Source: Verrucomicrobia bacterium S94 (GTDB lineage Bacteria; Verrucomicrobiota; Kiritimatiellia; Kiritimatiellales; Pontiellaceae). Taken from it: a DNA stretch of 64,000 nucleotides. The DNA is taken from contig CP036201.1 of NCBI GenBank assembly GCA_004299845.1, forward strand, positions 868,001 through 932,000. Direction: 5' to 3'. Position 1 is the first letter of the stretch, and each line of letters begins with the position of its first letter. This document shows positions 39,313 through 48,295 of the stretch, piece after piece. The notes under the pieces are model-generated. The model did not search any database. It was not told the origin of the DNA and was given only the letters and a program-made list of their open reading frames with translations. Made by a program: the position numbers and the translations under genes.

Positions 39313-39340
39313 TTGACAAAAACGCATTGCCGACTAATGT
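39313..39340 (+). promoter_or_regulatory. Promoter of the 39376 membrane protein gene
   Basis: TTGACA (39313-39318), a 16-base spacer and TAATGT (39335-39340), 36 bases before the start codon and just after the clpB hairpin. Confidence 0.6.
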
Positions 39341-39375
39341 GGCGGGATTAGCTTGGGGGAGAAGAGAGGAGGACC

Positions 39376-40131
39376 ATGCTAAGATTCCTGCGTATTACGG
39401 GAGTGATCGTTTTTTCGATCCTGGTCGGTGTCAGTACCTACAACATCAAGGAGATGCGGGAGAGCGGCGCGTTGTATGAGCCGTACAACTCAGCTCGCCG
39501 CTCGAATATTACCCTGTTGAGTTCTTCGATGCTGGTGCTGTGTGCTTTGGTCGGTTTCGAGATTAACAGTATTCGTCGTCGCCGCGAACATTACCGGCTA
39601 GGGGATCATCGGCATCGGGAAGAGCGTCCGGAAAAAACAGAACGTCCGACTTCTTCTTCAATCTATGCAGCACCGCGACAGGTTGATGAATGGCAGATGC
39701 GACAGTGTAAACGTTCAAAAACGCGCAAAACAAGATTGAAGAAAAAAGAGAGTGCCGGCGGCGGACTGATCTTTCTACGTGCAATCAGTCTGGCTCTTCC
39801 TTCTGTTTATGCGGTTTTGTTGGGGTGGATCCTGATTCAACGGCCGGAGGACGAACTGTTCAGGATGCTGTTGCCGGCACTTGCAGCTATGCTGTTGACG
39901 GTTTCGGTGCTGGCTGCCATTGGTATCTTCCGGAAGAAAACCTGGGGGCTTTCATTGGGCTATCTGCTGGCACTCTGTAACCTGCTTATTTTTCCGGTCG
40001 GCACGGCCGTCGGTCTTTTCCTGCTACTGGCTCTGGTGGCTTCAGCCGATGCGTTTGCCGAAGCCGCAGCACAGCGGCGGCGTCAGGCCCGTCAGCGCAG
40101 TTCGTCCCGTTCGGGTGCCGCCACGGTTTAA
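39376..40131 (+). CDS. Multi-pass membrane protein of unknown function
   Basis: A 251-residue membrane protein I cannot assign. It has an N-terminal helix (ITGVIVFSILVGVSTY), a second at about 48-62 (LLSSSMLVLCALVGFEI) and a long basic cytoplasmic loop (about 65-128, rich in Arg and Lys). Three or four further helices follow (LALPSVYAVLLGWIL, LLPALAAMLLTVSVLAAIGIF, LGYLLALCNLLIFPVGTAVGLFLLLALVAS), with a basic serine-rich tail. The gene has its own promoter, a GGAGGA ribosome-binding site and a four-base convergent overlap with putP. No motif points to transport or catalysis. Confidence 0.75.
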   Translation: MLRFLRITGVIVFSILVGVSTYNIKEMRESGALYEPYNSARRSNITLLSSSMLVLCALVGFEINSIRRRREHYRLGDHRHREERPEKTERPTSSSIYAAPRQVDEWQMRQCKRSKTRKTRLKKKESAGGGLIFLRAISLALPSVYAVLLGWILIQRPEDELFRMLLPALAAMLLTVSVLAAIGIFRKKTWGLSLGYLLALCNLLIFPVGTAVGLFLLLALVASADAFAEAAAQRRRQARQRSSSRSGAATV

Positions 40132-41597
40132 TGGCGGGCGGCTTCGAAGGTTTCCATAATTCCGGATTCCGGTTTTTTATCGATCAGGCTGAAGACGATA
40201 ATCAGGATGCTGGAAATGATAAATCCGGGGACAATTTCATAAAGATCGAAAAGACCGCCGTTCAACTGCTTCCATATCAGGACGGTAATCCCTCCGCCGA
40301 TAATGCCGGCAATGGCTCCATTACGAGTCATCCGTTTCCAGTAAAGGGAAATAATGACCAGAGGTCCGAAGGTGGCACCGAATCCTGCCCAGGCATAGGA
40401 AACGAGTCCAAGCACACTGCTGTCGGGTTTGAGAGCAATCAGGCTGGCCAGCACAGCCACGGCAATAACGGTTCCCCGGCTGACCCAGACCAGTTCTTTA
40501 TTTGATGCTTTCGGCCGGATGATTACACGGTAAAGGTCTTCGGTCAGAGCGGATGACGTGACCAGCAGCTGTGAATCGGCTGTGCTCATGATGGCGGCGA
40601 GCACTGCGGCCAGCAGAATTCCTCCAACGATTGGATGGGTCAGTTGATCGACCATAATCATAAAGATTTTCTCTGCGTCGGAAGCGGGGAGTAATTCGGT
40701 AAGGTAGATGCGGCCGGTCATCCCGACGAGTACGGCACAGGTGAGGCTGACCGCTACCCAGATCATGGCGATTCGGCGGGCGGGTCTGATTTCCTCCGGC
40801 GCCCGGATGGCCATGAAACGGGTGAGAATGTGCGGCTGGCCGAAGTAGCCGATTCCCCAGGCCATCAGTGAAAGGATGGAAACTGCGGTCAGTGTTTCTC
40901 CATCAGCATGGGAAAAGATATTGAGAAATCCGGGGCTGGCTGATTTCCAGGCCGTCGATGCTTCGGCAAAGCCGCCCGTTGCATGAATGCCAAGCATGGG
41001 GACCGTGATGATGGCGAAGAACATGATCACTCCCTGGAAAAAATCGGTCCAGCTGACGGCCATAAAGCCGCCGAGTGCGGTGTAGGAGATGATGACCGCC
41101 ACGCCGATCAGCAGGGCGGAGTGATAGGGCAGCCCGAAGACCGATTCAAACAGTTTGGCTCCGGCGACGAATCCGGAGGCGGTGTAGATGAGGAAAAAGA
41201 CGAGAATGAATACGGCGGACAGTACACGCAGAATTTTATTGTGGTCGTCGAAGCGGTTGGCAAAGTAGTCAGGCAGAGTGATGGAATCGCCGGCGAGTTC
41301 GGTATAACAGCGGAGTTTCCGGGCCACGAATTTCCAGTTCAGGTAGGTGCCGATGCCTAGACCGAGGGCAATCCATACGGCTTCCAGTCCCTGGAGGTAG
41401 GCATAGCCCGGAAGGCCGAGCAGGAGCCATCCGCTCATGTCGGAAGCCTGGGCGCTCATGGAGGTGACCCATTTGTTGAGCTGGCGGTCGCCGATGAGAT
41501 AGTCGGAGAGGGATTCGTTTTTTTTGTAGAAATGCGTGCCGATCAACAGCATGAAAAGCAGGTAGGCGGCGAAAGTGATTATTATGTGTAGATTCAT
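40128..41597 (-). CDS. putP: Sodium/proline symporter family (SSS) transporter
   Basis: A 489-residue sodium:solute symporter with about 13 helices. It shows the SSS pattern typical of PutP: DYLIGDRQLNKWVTSMSAQASDMSGWLLLGLPG, the ALGGFMAVSWTDFFQGVIM segment, GIGYFGQPHILTRFMAIRAP and ILAAVLAAIMSTADSQLLVTSS near the sodium site. It imports L-proline, or a related amino acid, with Na+. The ATG at 41597 is chosen over one 17 codons upstream because the first helix starts right after it. It is divergent from the M42 peptidase, with a palindrome between them that could co-regulate both. Confidence 0.88.
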   Translation of the reverse strand: MNLHIIITFAAYLLFMLLIGTHFYKKNESLSDYLIGDRQLNKWVTSMSAQASDMSGWLLLGLPGYAYLQGLEAVWIALGLGIGTYLNWKFVARKLRCYTELAGDSITLPDYFANRFDDHNKILRVLSAVFILVFFLIYTASGFVAGAKLFESVFGLPYHSALLIGVAVIISYTALGGFMAVSWTDFFQGVIMFFAIITVPMLGIHATGGFAEASTAWKSASPGFLNIFSHADGETLTAVSILSLMAWGIGYFGQPHILTRFMAIRAPEEIRPARRIAMIWVAVSLTCAVLVGMTGRIYLTELLPASDAEKIFMIMVDQLTHPIVGGILLAAVLAAIMSTADSQLLVTSSALTEDLYRVIIRPKASNKELVWVSRGTVIAVAVLASLIALKPDSSVLGLVSYAWAGFGATFGPLVIISLYWKRMTRNGAIAGIIGGGITVLIWKQLNGGLFDLYEIVPGFIISSILIIVFSLIDKKPESGIMETFEAARH

Positions 41598-41618
41598 CGT
41601 GTGTATTTCGTACTGTGT

Positions 41619-41643
41619 ATTCGGTATTGATACAATACGGAAT
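41619..41643. promoter_or_regulatory. Palindrome between divergent putP and M42 peptidase genes
   Basis: Arms ATTCGGTATTG (41619-41629) and CAATACGGAAT (41633-41643), matching over 11 bases with one mismatch and a 3-base centre. It is 22 bases from the putP start and 39 from the peptidase start, a fitting place for a shared operator. No regulator gene is adjacent. Confidence 0.5.
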
Positions 41644-41681
41644 CTCAATTACCCATATAGACCATAATTTCAGGAGACCCT

Positions 41682-42749
41682 ATGAACAAGAAAGCCAAGC
41701 AGTTTCTCGCCAGTCTTATAAACAGCATCAGTCCGTCCGGTTATGAGGGGCCGGTAGCTGAAGTATGGAAGAAAGAGGCGGAGTCGTTTGCCTCCAGCGT
41801 CTGGACCGATACACACGGAAATTCGCACGCCATTGTAAACCCGGGCGGTTCGCCGGTGGTCATGTTTGCTGGCCATTACGATGAAATCGGATTTCAGATT
41901 TCGCACATCGATGATCAGGGCTTCTGCTGGATTCAGGCACTGGGCGGCTGGGATCCGCAGATTGCACAGGGCCAGCGGGTGCAGATTAATACGAAAAAGG
42001 GGATTATTCGTGGAGTAATCGGCAAAGTGGCCATTCATCTGCAGTCGCCGGATGACCGGAAAAAAGTTTCTGAAGTGAAGGACCTGTGGGTGGATATCGG
42101 CGCAAAGGATAAAGCGGATGCTGAAAAAATGGTGGACATCGGCGATCCGCTCGTTGTGGCGTATGGCTATGAGGAAATGGCCAACGGGTTGGCGGTCGGC
42201 CGGGCATTCGACGACCGGGCCGGTGCATTTGTGGTGCTGGAGGCGGCGCGGCAGCTTTCCGGCATGAATCCGGCAGCGGAAATTCACTGTGTAGCCACCG
42301 TGCAGGAAGAGATCGGGCTGCGTGGGGCCCAGACGGCAGCGTATGGCATCAATCCGGATATCGGAATTGCGGTGGATGTGACGTTTGCAACGGATCATCC
42401 GAATATGGCTGATGCGGTAAAACGGGAGAATCTGATCGAACTGGGCAAAGGACCGGTGATTACACGAGGACCGAATATCAACGCCAAGCTGTTTGACCTT
42501 CTGATTGAAACGGCGAAGGCGGAACAGATCCCGGTGCAGATTAATGCGGAGCCGCGCGGAACAGGAACCGATGCCAATGCGCTGCAGCTCAATCGGGCGG
42601 GGGTCACGACGGCGCTGGTCAGTATTCCGCTTCGTTATATGCACAGTCCCTGTGAACTGATCTGTCTGAAGGATCTGGAAGCCTGTGCGGAACTGATTGC
42701 GAAAACGGTGGATAAAATTACGCCGGAAACAGATTTTGTTCCCTTTTAG
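41682..42749 (+). CDS. M42 family aminopeptidase
   Basis: A 355-residue di-metal aminopeptidase (glutamyl aminopeptidase/deblocking type, often annotated as endoglucanase M or FrvX). Metal and catalytic residues are visible in MFAGHYDEIGFQ, AVGRAFDDRAGAFV, the catalytic pair QEEIGLRGAQ, and AVDVTFATDHP; the last histidine ligand is probably in RYMHSPCE. Cytoplasmic and probably a dodecamer, it trims peptides into amino acids. Next to a proline-type symporter it suggests amino-acid or peptide use. An AGGAG site lies nine bases before the ATG. Confidence 0.9.
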   Translation: MNKKAKQFLASLINSISPSGYEGPVAEVWKKEAESFASSVWTDTHGNSHAIVNPGGSPVVMFAGHYDEIGFQISHIDDQGFCWIQALGGWDPQIAQGQRVQINTKKGIIRGVIGKVAIHLQSPDDRKKVSEVKDLWVDIGAKDKADAEKMVDIGDPLVVAYGYEEMANGLAVGRAFDDRAGAFVVLEAARQLSGMNPAAEIHCVATVQEEIGLRGAQTAAYGINPDIGIAVDVTFATDHPNMADAVKRENLIELGKGPVITRGPNINAKLFDLLIETAKAEQIPVQINAEPRGTGTDANALQLNRAGVTTALVSIPLRYMHSPCELICLKDLEACAELIAKTVDKITPETDFVPF

Positions 42750-42761
42750 AAAGAGTTGAAA

Positions 42762-42782
42762 CCACCGCTTTATTGGCGGTGG
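42762..42782. terminator. Hairpin between two convergent genes
   Basis: Stem CCACCGC / GCGGTGG with a 7-base loop. It is followed on the plus strand by ATTTTC and overlaps the stop codon of the minus-strand gene. Confidence 0.5.
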
Positions 42783-43504
42783 ATTTTCAGGGAGTTGATT
42801 GCTCCGCTGAAACCGGCGGTTTCCATATTGTCGAATTCGCGGAAAACACCGGGGATTTCGCGATGAGTTCCAATACGGATCCGCATGTTGCTGCCATTCA
42901 GCGGCGGCTGTCCCGAAACCATTGCAGCATATCTGCGGTTAAGACTGAGAAAAGCCCGTCCGTCTCTGATCCGCAGTTCAATGGTCACCCATTTTTTGTG
43001 GAACTTAGTGATGCCGCTACGTGGATTTTCCTGCAGGGTATAGGCGACATTTCCGGTGCGCACACGGGCGAAGACCTGATGATCTTCTGTATAAATGGCA
43101 AAACCGTGTCGGTCGTTGCCCTGGGAAATAATCAGACCGTCAGTAAGGAGAAATACGCGGATCGAAACCACCCACTCATCGCCCGCCGGGTCGAGCAGCG
43201 AACTGTGCGGAATGTCCAGTCCACGCCCCTCATCCACCACCAGCAGATTCCGGTGCTTTAAGCGTTCGACAAACAGATCTCCGGTGGGCACGAAGAGAGG
43301 ATAAAGCGCTTTGCTCGGGATAAGCCCTGCTTTTGTACCCTCAAAATCCAGATTCAGCATCAGTCCTCTCGGGCGGGTGTTCCGGTTCCGGGCGAACGCG
43401 TTTCCGCAGGACAATCCTGAAAGTGCTGTTGTCAGCATTCCGAGGATTGGACGCTGGGCTGCTCGTCGGGTAATGCGGATTTGTTTTTGCTGTTGTTCTC
43501 GCAT
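42770..43504 (-). CDS. Exported lamin-G-like (concanavalin fold) protein
   Basis: A 244-residue protein. The ATG at 43504 starts a basic, signal-like N-terminus (RITRRAAQRPILGMLTTALSGLSCGNAFA), so export is likely. The rest resembles a LamG/concanavalin-like sandwich: GLMLNLDFEGTKAGLIPSKALYPL, then EWVVSIRVFLLTDGLIISQGNDRHGFAIYTED, ITKFHKKWVTIELRIRDGRAFLSLN and a final FSGAINSLKIHRQ, the usual closing strand. No catalytic residue is evident. It may bind carbohydrate or act as a structural surface protein. The longer frame to 43585 would overlap the divergent YrbL gene by 15 bases. Confidence 0.65.
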   Translation of the reverse strand: MREQQQKQIRITRRAAQRPILGMLTTALSGLSCGNAFARNRNTRPRGLMLNLDFEGTKAGLIPSKALYPLFVPTGDLFVERLKHRNLLVVDEGRGLDIPHSSLLDPAGDEWVVSIRVFLLTDGLIISQGNDRHGFAIYTEDHQVFARVRTGNVAYTLQENPRSGITKFHKKWVTIELRIRDGRAFLSLNRRYAAMVSGQPPLNGSNMRIRIGTHREIPGVFREFDNMETAGFSGAINSLKIHRQ

Positions 43505-43570
43505 AGTTCGTTTAGTATTTGCCAAATTCACTTCCAGTAGCAAAAAGAAAAGGTGTGAAACAGTAGGGAA

Positions 43571-44227
43571 ATGCAATCTGTTCAATCATACATTGAGTTA
43601 GACGAGAGTTTATTTATCAGCAAAGGTTCTCATCGGGAAACCTACCGCCATCCACAGGATGAAAACATGTGTCTGAAAGTGGTGATTCCCGGAAGCCTTG
43701 AGCGCCGGAGATCAAAAAACAGAAAATGGTATAAGCGATTGCGCAGTCTTTCCAAATTTGATGAGACCAACAAAGAGCTGCCGGCTTATCAGGAGATTGA
43801 ACGGCAGGGCATTCAGATGACCCATATCCCGAAATTTTACGGAATGGTCGATACCAACCGGGGGCGTGGGATGTTGCTGGAGCTGATTCAGAACGAGGAC
43901 GGAACGCGGGCCCGCTCTTTGAGAGATCATCTCGATCAGGCAAAAGATATAAACCGCTATGAAAAACCGTTGCTGGAGCTGGGGCAGTACTTAATAGAAT
44001 CTGCTCTCGTGATTCGGGATTTTTCTGTGCGTGATCTGCTGGTGAAAGAATTCCGTGACGGGCATTTAAAAATGTATGTGGTTGATGGATTCGGTGGACA
44101 TACCATGATTCCGCTGAATCGTATCCGGATCTTTGCACATGCCGCGGCAAGACGTCGGGTACGCCGGTTTTTCAGAAATATCGCACAACGCTATCCGGGG
44201 CTCTCAGCACTTGAAACGAAATTATAG
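43571..44227 (+). CDS. YrbL-family kinase-like protein
   Basis: A 218-residue protein similar to the YrbL/PhoP-regulated family (protein-kinase-like fold). It has a nucleotide-loop-like start (ISKGSHRETYRHPQDENMCLKVVIPG with the conserved lysine), NKELPAYQEIERQG, the hinge-like RGMLLELIQNEDG, and RDFSVRDLLVKEF with MYVVDGFGG in the place of catalytic and DFG-like loops. Function in the family is not settled. Here it opens a run of LPS core genes, so phosphorylation of a core sugar is a reasonable inference. Confidence 0.75.
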   Translation: MQSVQSYIELDESLFISKGSHRETYRHPQDENMCLKVVIPGSLERRRSKNRKWYKRLRSLSKFDETNKELPAYQEIERQGIQMTHIPKFYGMVDTNRGRGMLLELIQNEDGTRARSLRDHLDQAKDINRYEKPLLELGQYLIESALVIRDFSVRDLLVKEFRDGHLKMYVVDGFGGHTMIPLNRIRIFAHAAARRRVRRFFRNIAQRYPGLSALETKL

Positions 44228-44388
44228 GTATCGACCATTTGTGGCTGGCGAAACGGGACTTCTTTCTCCGGATCAGAATCGCTCTGCGGATTTTTTCTGT
44301 TGTTTTGTTTCGGTGTGTTTACTATTCATCGAATTTTTAACATACCTACTGATCTTGAAGGGGTGCGACATAGAGTCGGGATGCTGAT

Positions 44389-45354
44389 GTGGAATTAATA
44401 TCAATAAAGAGACGTAATAAAATTCGCTTTTATGCCAAGGGGTTTGCTCAGCATGTACTGGTTCCGAATGCATGGTTCCGGAGCCGGCTGGCCAGTAAAC
44501 TGGCGCGAATCAATCGGTATGACCCACAATGGATTCAGGAACGGGTGGAGTATTACAATAAACTGAATGCCGCATTTAATGTTTCTGCCCAGGCTCTTGA
44601 TTTAAAATCGATCCCGTCGACCAAACAGACCGCCTATTATTATGATATGCGGGCGCTGCTCAGGCATTATCCTCCCTCCTGCCGAATTGACTATAAATTC
44701 GGGGATAATCGCGATACTGCAGAAATCCCGACTTTGGTTAAAAGCCGCGCTGTCGGGGCGGGAAATGATAACAATGTCCTGTTGAAGCTGAATCAGGTGC
44801 GTCATTTTATGACGATTAAAGACCGGGTTTCTTATGCGGATAAAAAAAATATGCTGGTGTGGCGGGGGGCTGCCAGGCAGCAGCACCGGAAAGATTTTCT
44901 CGTGAAATTCTGGAATCATTCGCTTTGTGATGTGGGACAGGTCAATTCTCCGGCCCGGGGAGGAAAGGCGGAATGGGTAAAACCCAGAATGTCGATTGCC
45001 GAGCAGTTGAATTATAAATTTATTCTCTCTATCGAAGGGCACGATGTTGCTACCAATCTGAAGTGGATTGCGCAGTCGAATTCGCTGTGTTTTATGACTC
45101 GTCCGAAATATGAAACCTGGATGATGGAAGGACGGTTGGTTGGCGGGCAGCACTATGTTGAGCTTCGGGAGGATTATGCGGATCTTCCCGAAAAAATTGA
45201 GTACTACACGCGGCATTCTGAAGAGGCGAATGAGATTATCAATAATTTGCAGGAATATTACAGGCAGTTTCAGGATCCGGTCCGCGAGGAGTTGATTTCG
45301 CTTTTGGTGCTGAATAAATATCTGAAGCTTTCAGGACAGATTGCGGAAGTATGA
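44389..45354 (+). CDS. Glycosyltransferase family 90 (CAP10-like) LPS protein
   Basis: A 321-residue protein resembling bacterial GT90 enzymes that add xylose or glucose to LPS or capsule. Visible features: MLVWRGAARQQHRKDFLV (the family W-R-G motif), EQLNYKFILSIEGHDVATNLKWIAQSNSLCFM, and HYVELREDYADLPEKIEYY, all in the order seen in CAP10/LpsA proteins. It starts at a GTG at 44389; no in-frame ATG lies near. It is part of the LPS cluster, 16 bases before the GT4 gene. The sugar donor and acceptor are not readable. Confidence 0.82.
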   Translation: MELISIKRRNKIRFYAKGFAQHVLVPNAWFRSRLASKLARINRYDPQWIQERVEYYNKLNAAFNVSAQALDLKSIPSTKQTAYYYDMRALLRHYPPSCRIDYKFGDNRDTAEIPTLVKSRAVGAGNDNNVLLKLNQVRHFMTIKDRVSYADKKNMLVWRGAARQQHRKDFLVKFWNHSLCDVGQVNSPARGGKAEWVKPRMSIAEQLNYKFILSIEGHDVATNLKWIAQSNSLCFMTRPKYETWMMEGRLVGGQHYVELREDYADLPEKIEYYTRHSEEANEIINNLQEYYRQFQDPVREELISLLVLNKYLKLSGQIAEV

Positions 45355-45370
45355 ATGAGGACATCGCGAA

Positions 45371-46507
45371 ATGAAGCCTGAACTGGCATTCTGTCTTTTT
45401 AAATATTTTCCATTCGGAGGATTGCAGAGCGATTTTCTGGCGATTGCTTCAGCGTGTCAGCGGCGCGGTTTCCGTATTGTAGTTTATACCCGGTCCTGGG
45501 AAGGGGATATCCCTGATGGATTTGAGGTGCGTCTGATTTCGGCGAATGCTTTGAGTAATCATGGGAAGGCGTTGCGTTTTTCGCAGCAGGTGACGGAGGA
45601 GTTGATGCAGCGTCCTGCGGCGGCGGTAGTGGGTTTCAACCGGATGCCCGGTTTGGATATCTATTTTGCGGCCGATAACTGCTATGCTGCTAAAGCGGCA
45701 ACGCAACGGGGTTTTCTGTATCGGCTGGGCCGCCGTTATAAAACCTATGCGGCGCTGGAAAAGGCGGTTTTTGATCCGGAGTCCGCAACGGAAATCCTGC
45801 TTATTGCCGAGCGGCAGCAAGCGGAATTCTGTCAGTATTATGGAACGCCGGCGAAACGTATGCATCTTTTGCCGCCGGGGATGAATCGGAACCGGTCGCG
45901 GCCGGATAACGCCGAAGAGATTCGGCGAACCGTCCGGGAACAGCTCGGTGTGCGGAAAGGTGAAATTATTCTGATTCAGGTGGGATCCGGTTTTGTCACC
46001 AAAGGGGTTGACCGGTCCATTCGGGCGTTGACTTCGCTGCCGTCTGAACTGAAGAAAAAAACGCGTTTGCTGGTGGTCGGGAAAGATCGTTCGGCAGCAT
46101 TTCGACGTCTGGCGAAGAAACTGGGGGAGGAGGATCGTGTTGATTTTCTGGGTGGACGTGATGATGTGCCCTCGCTTTTGCTTGCGGCGGATTTGATGAT
46201 TCATCCGGCTGTTAACGAAGCAGCGGGAATTGTATTGCTCGAGGCCCTTGCGGCCGGTTTGCCGGTACTGTGCTCTGCTGCCTGCGGGCATGCGGTTCAT
46301 GTGGAGCGGTCCGGCGGCGGACTGGTTTCTCCGGAGCCGTTTGATCAGGAGTGGCTGAACCGTTCTTTACTGAAACTTGTTTCCGAGGCGACGACGCTGC
46401 CTGCTTTGGGCCGTGCGGGGCTGGCTTATGCAGAAAAGACCGATTTCTACAGCCAGCATGAACGGGCTGCGGAATTTATTGCAGACGTGGTCAGGCGGAA
46501 AAGCTGA
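45371..46507 (+). CDS. waaG: LPS core glycosyltransferase, WaaG-like (GT4)
   Basis: A 378-residue GT-B enzyme. It has an N-terminal acceptor domain (FCLFKYFPFGGLQSDFLAIASA) and a C-terminal donor domain with IILIQVGSGFVTKGVDRSIRAL and LLVVGKD. It also has the E-x7-E motif in NEAAGIVLLEALAAGLPVL. The FPFGGLQ start and overall pattern match WaaG/RfaG, which adds the first glucose to heptose in enterobacteria. The actual sugar here is not known. It is coupled to the kinase gene downstream by a TGATG overlap, and adjacent WaaG and WaaP is the classical core arrangement. Confidence 0.85.
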   Translation: MKPELAFCLFKYFPFGGLQSDFLAIASACQRRGFRIVVYTRSWEGDIPDGFEVRLISANALSNHGKALRFSQQVTEELMQRPAAAVVGFNRMPGLDIYFAADNCYAAKAATQRGFLYRLGRRYKTYAALEKAVFDPESATEILLIAERQQAEFCQYYGTPAKRMHLLPPGMNRNRSRPDNAEEIRRTVREQLGVRKGEIILIQVGSGFVTKGVDRSIRALTSLPSELKKKTRLLVVGKDRSAAFRRLAKKLGEEDRVDFLGGRDDVPSLLLAADLMIHPAVNEAAGIVLLEALAAGLPVLCSAACGHAVHVERSGGGLVSPEPFDQEWLNRSLLKLVSEATTLPALGRAGLAYAEKTDFYSQHERAAEFIADVVRRKS

Positions 46508-47316
46508 TGGTGTACCTAAGGGAAGATTTCAGGAAGGCATGGAAAGGAAAAGATCCTTTCGATGCTGCAGATGCGCTTGAGGGCGAAATTTTCCGTGCAG
46601 TTAAAACGCGTCGGACGCTGCGCTTTCAACTGAATGGGAAAAGCTATTTTGCGAAAATTCATCATGGTGTCGGTTGGGGTGAGATTTTTAAAAATATTTT
46701 GCAGTTAAAAATGCCGGTGTTAGGTGCGGAAAATGAATGGGCGGCGTTGCGCCGGCTTAAGGAGCTCGGGGTTGATACCATGGAACCGTGTGCCTACGGA
46801 CGTCGCGGAAAAAATCCGGCAAAATTGGATTCGTTCATCATTACTGAAGATCTGATTGAGACCGAGAGCTTAGAGGATTTCTGCCGCGACTGGCCCCGGA
46901 ATCCTCCGCCCTTTGCTTTGAAAAAGGCGCTGGTTGAAAAGCTGGCATGGGTGAGCCGGGTGATGCATGAAAACGGAATGAATCATCGTGACTATTACAT
47001 TTGCCATTTCCTGCTCGACGTTTCCTGCGGACGGGAAAATCTGGATCCGGATAATTTGAAAGCATCGTTGATTGATTTGCATCGTGCTCAGATTCGGAAA
47101 AAGACGCCGAGACGCTGGGCGGTGAAAGATGTTGCCGGACTTTATTTTTCCGCAATGGATATCGGTTTGACCCATCGGGATATATTACGGTTCGTGAAAG
47201 TGTACGCGGATCTGCCGTTGCGGCGGGCTTTGCAGGAACGAGCCGGATTCTGGGCAGCCGTTAAGCGGAAAGCTGAACGGCTGTATGAAAAAGAACACAG
47301 GAATCCGAAGGGGTAA
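46507..47316 (+). CDS. waaP: LPS core heptose(I) kinase WaaP/RfaP
   Basis: A 269-residue kinase of the WaaP family that phosphorylates a heptose (or equivalent) of the LPS core. Visible: RTLRFQLNGKSYFAKIHHG with the ATP-binding lysine, ENEWAALRRLKELGVDTM, the hinge FIITEDLIETESLEDF, the catalytic loop MNHRDYYICHFLL, and LIDLHRAQIRKKTPRRWAVKDVAGLYFSA with the metal-binding Asp. Translation is coupled to waaG. Core phosphates are bridged by divalent cations and stabilise the outer membrane. Confidence 0.92.
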   Translation: MVYLREDFRKAWKGKDPFDAADALEGEIFRAVKTRRTLRFQLNGKSYFAKIHHGVGWGEIFKNILQLKMPVLGAENEWAALRRLKELGVDTMEPCAYGRRGKNPAKLDSFIITEDLIETESLEDFCRDWPRNPPPFALKKALVEKLAWVSRVMHENGMNHRDYYICHFLLDVSCGRENLDPDNLKASLIDLHRAQIRKKTPRRWAVKDVAGLYFSAMDIGLTHRDILRFVKVYADLPLRRALQERAGFWAAVKRKAERLYEKEHRNPKG

Positions 47317-47326
47317 AAACAGGTTA

Positions 47327-48106
47327 ATGAAAACGCTACGGTTATATTGGTCCCGTTCTAAACCGAATTTCGGCGATTGTCTGTCTCCGATTATCTGTGA
47401 AATGGAGGCCGGATGCAGGATGGTCTATGCCAAGAAAAACCGCTGTGATTTAGTGGCTGTAGGCAGTTTGCTGGATCGGTTTCACGAACATGTTTTTCAT
47501 CGTAAAATTCATGTCTGGGGAACGGGATTCATTGAAGAACAGGCGTCGCGTAAGGCGCGGTTCCATTATCATGCATTACGGGGGAAAAGCAGCGCATCGT
47601 TATTAAAAGGATGTGATGTTCAGATTTTCGGTGATCCGGGATTGCTGGCAGACCGTATCTGGCCGGAGCTCAAAGTCCGTCCCAAAAAATATCGGGTCGG
47701 TGTTATTCCACATTATGAGGACCGGTCGCTGCCTCGTCTAAAGGAGTTTGTGAATGCGATTCCCGGAGCCAAAGTGATTGATGTGTTCGATGAAGTGCGC
47801 GGCGTTCTTCGCATGATTGCAGAGTGTGAATTTATTTATTCCTCCAGTTTGCACGGGTTGATTGTTGCAGATGCCTTCGGGGTTCCGAATGCATGGGTTA
47901 AGCTTTCGGATCGTGTGCGCGGAGATGATTTTAAATTTATTGATTACTACAGTGCTTTTGGTTGGGAGAGAGAACAGGTCAATCCGGTAGATTTATTATC
48001 GGGGGTGGAATCTAAGTATATAGAATCTCTGATGCAGCGCTATTCCCGTACCGGGATTGAAATGCTGAAGGATAATTTATCTGCGGCGTTTCCGTTTCGT
48101 CCATGA
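47327..48106 (+). CDS. Polysaccharide pyruvyltransferase family protein
   Basis: A 259-residue protein with the marks of the pyruvyltransferase (WcaK/CsaB-like) family: LYWSRSKPNFGDCLSPII at the start, VWGTGFIEEQ, ALRGKSSASLL, IFGDPGLLAD, then KYRVGVIPHYEDR and EFIYSSSLHGLIVADAFGVPNAWV in the donor half. It would add a ketal pyruvate to a sugar of LPS or a surface glycan, giving it an acidic group. The ATG at 47327 avoids overlap with waaP; an earlier ATG at 47285 lies inside waaP. It belongs to the LPS gene run. Confidence 0.82.
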   Translation: MKTLRLYWSRSKPNFGDCLSPIICEMEAGCRMVYAKKNRCDLVAVGSLLDRFHEHVFHRKIHVWGTGFIEEQASRKARFHYHALRGKSSASLLKGCDVQIFGDPGLLADRIWPELKVRPKKYRVGVIPHYEDRSLPRLKEFVNAIPGAKVIDVFDEVRGVLRMIAECEFIYSSSLHGLIVADAFGVPNAWVKLSDRVRGDDFKFIDYYSAFGWEREQVNPVDLLSGVESKYIESLMQRYSRTGIEMLKDNLSAAFPFRP

Positions 48107-48295
48107 TGCTGAGTTTCCGGGGATCGTCATTTATCGGATATTGTTGATGAGAAATTTATTTCTGAAAGAGGAAGAATAATATTTGCTGGAGAACAGGTTT
48201 GATCTGACACGGGATGCCGACTGCTGATTGGCTTGGGCTTGTTTTTCGTGATCGTTCACTTTTAACTCCAGCTAAAAAAAACGGGACTCATAACT

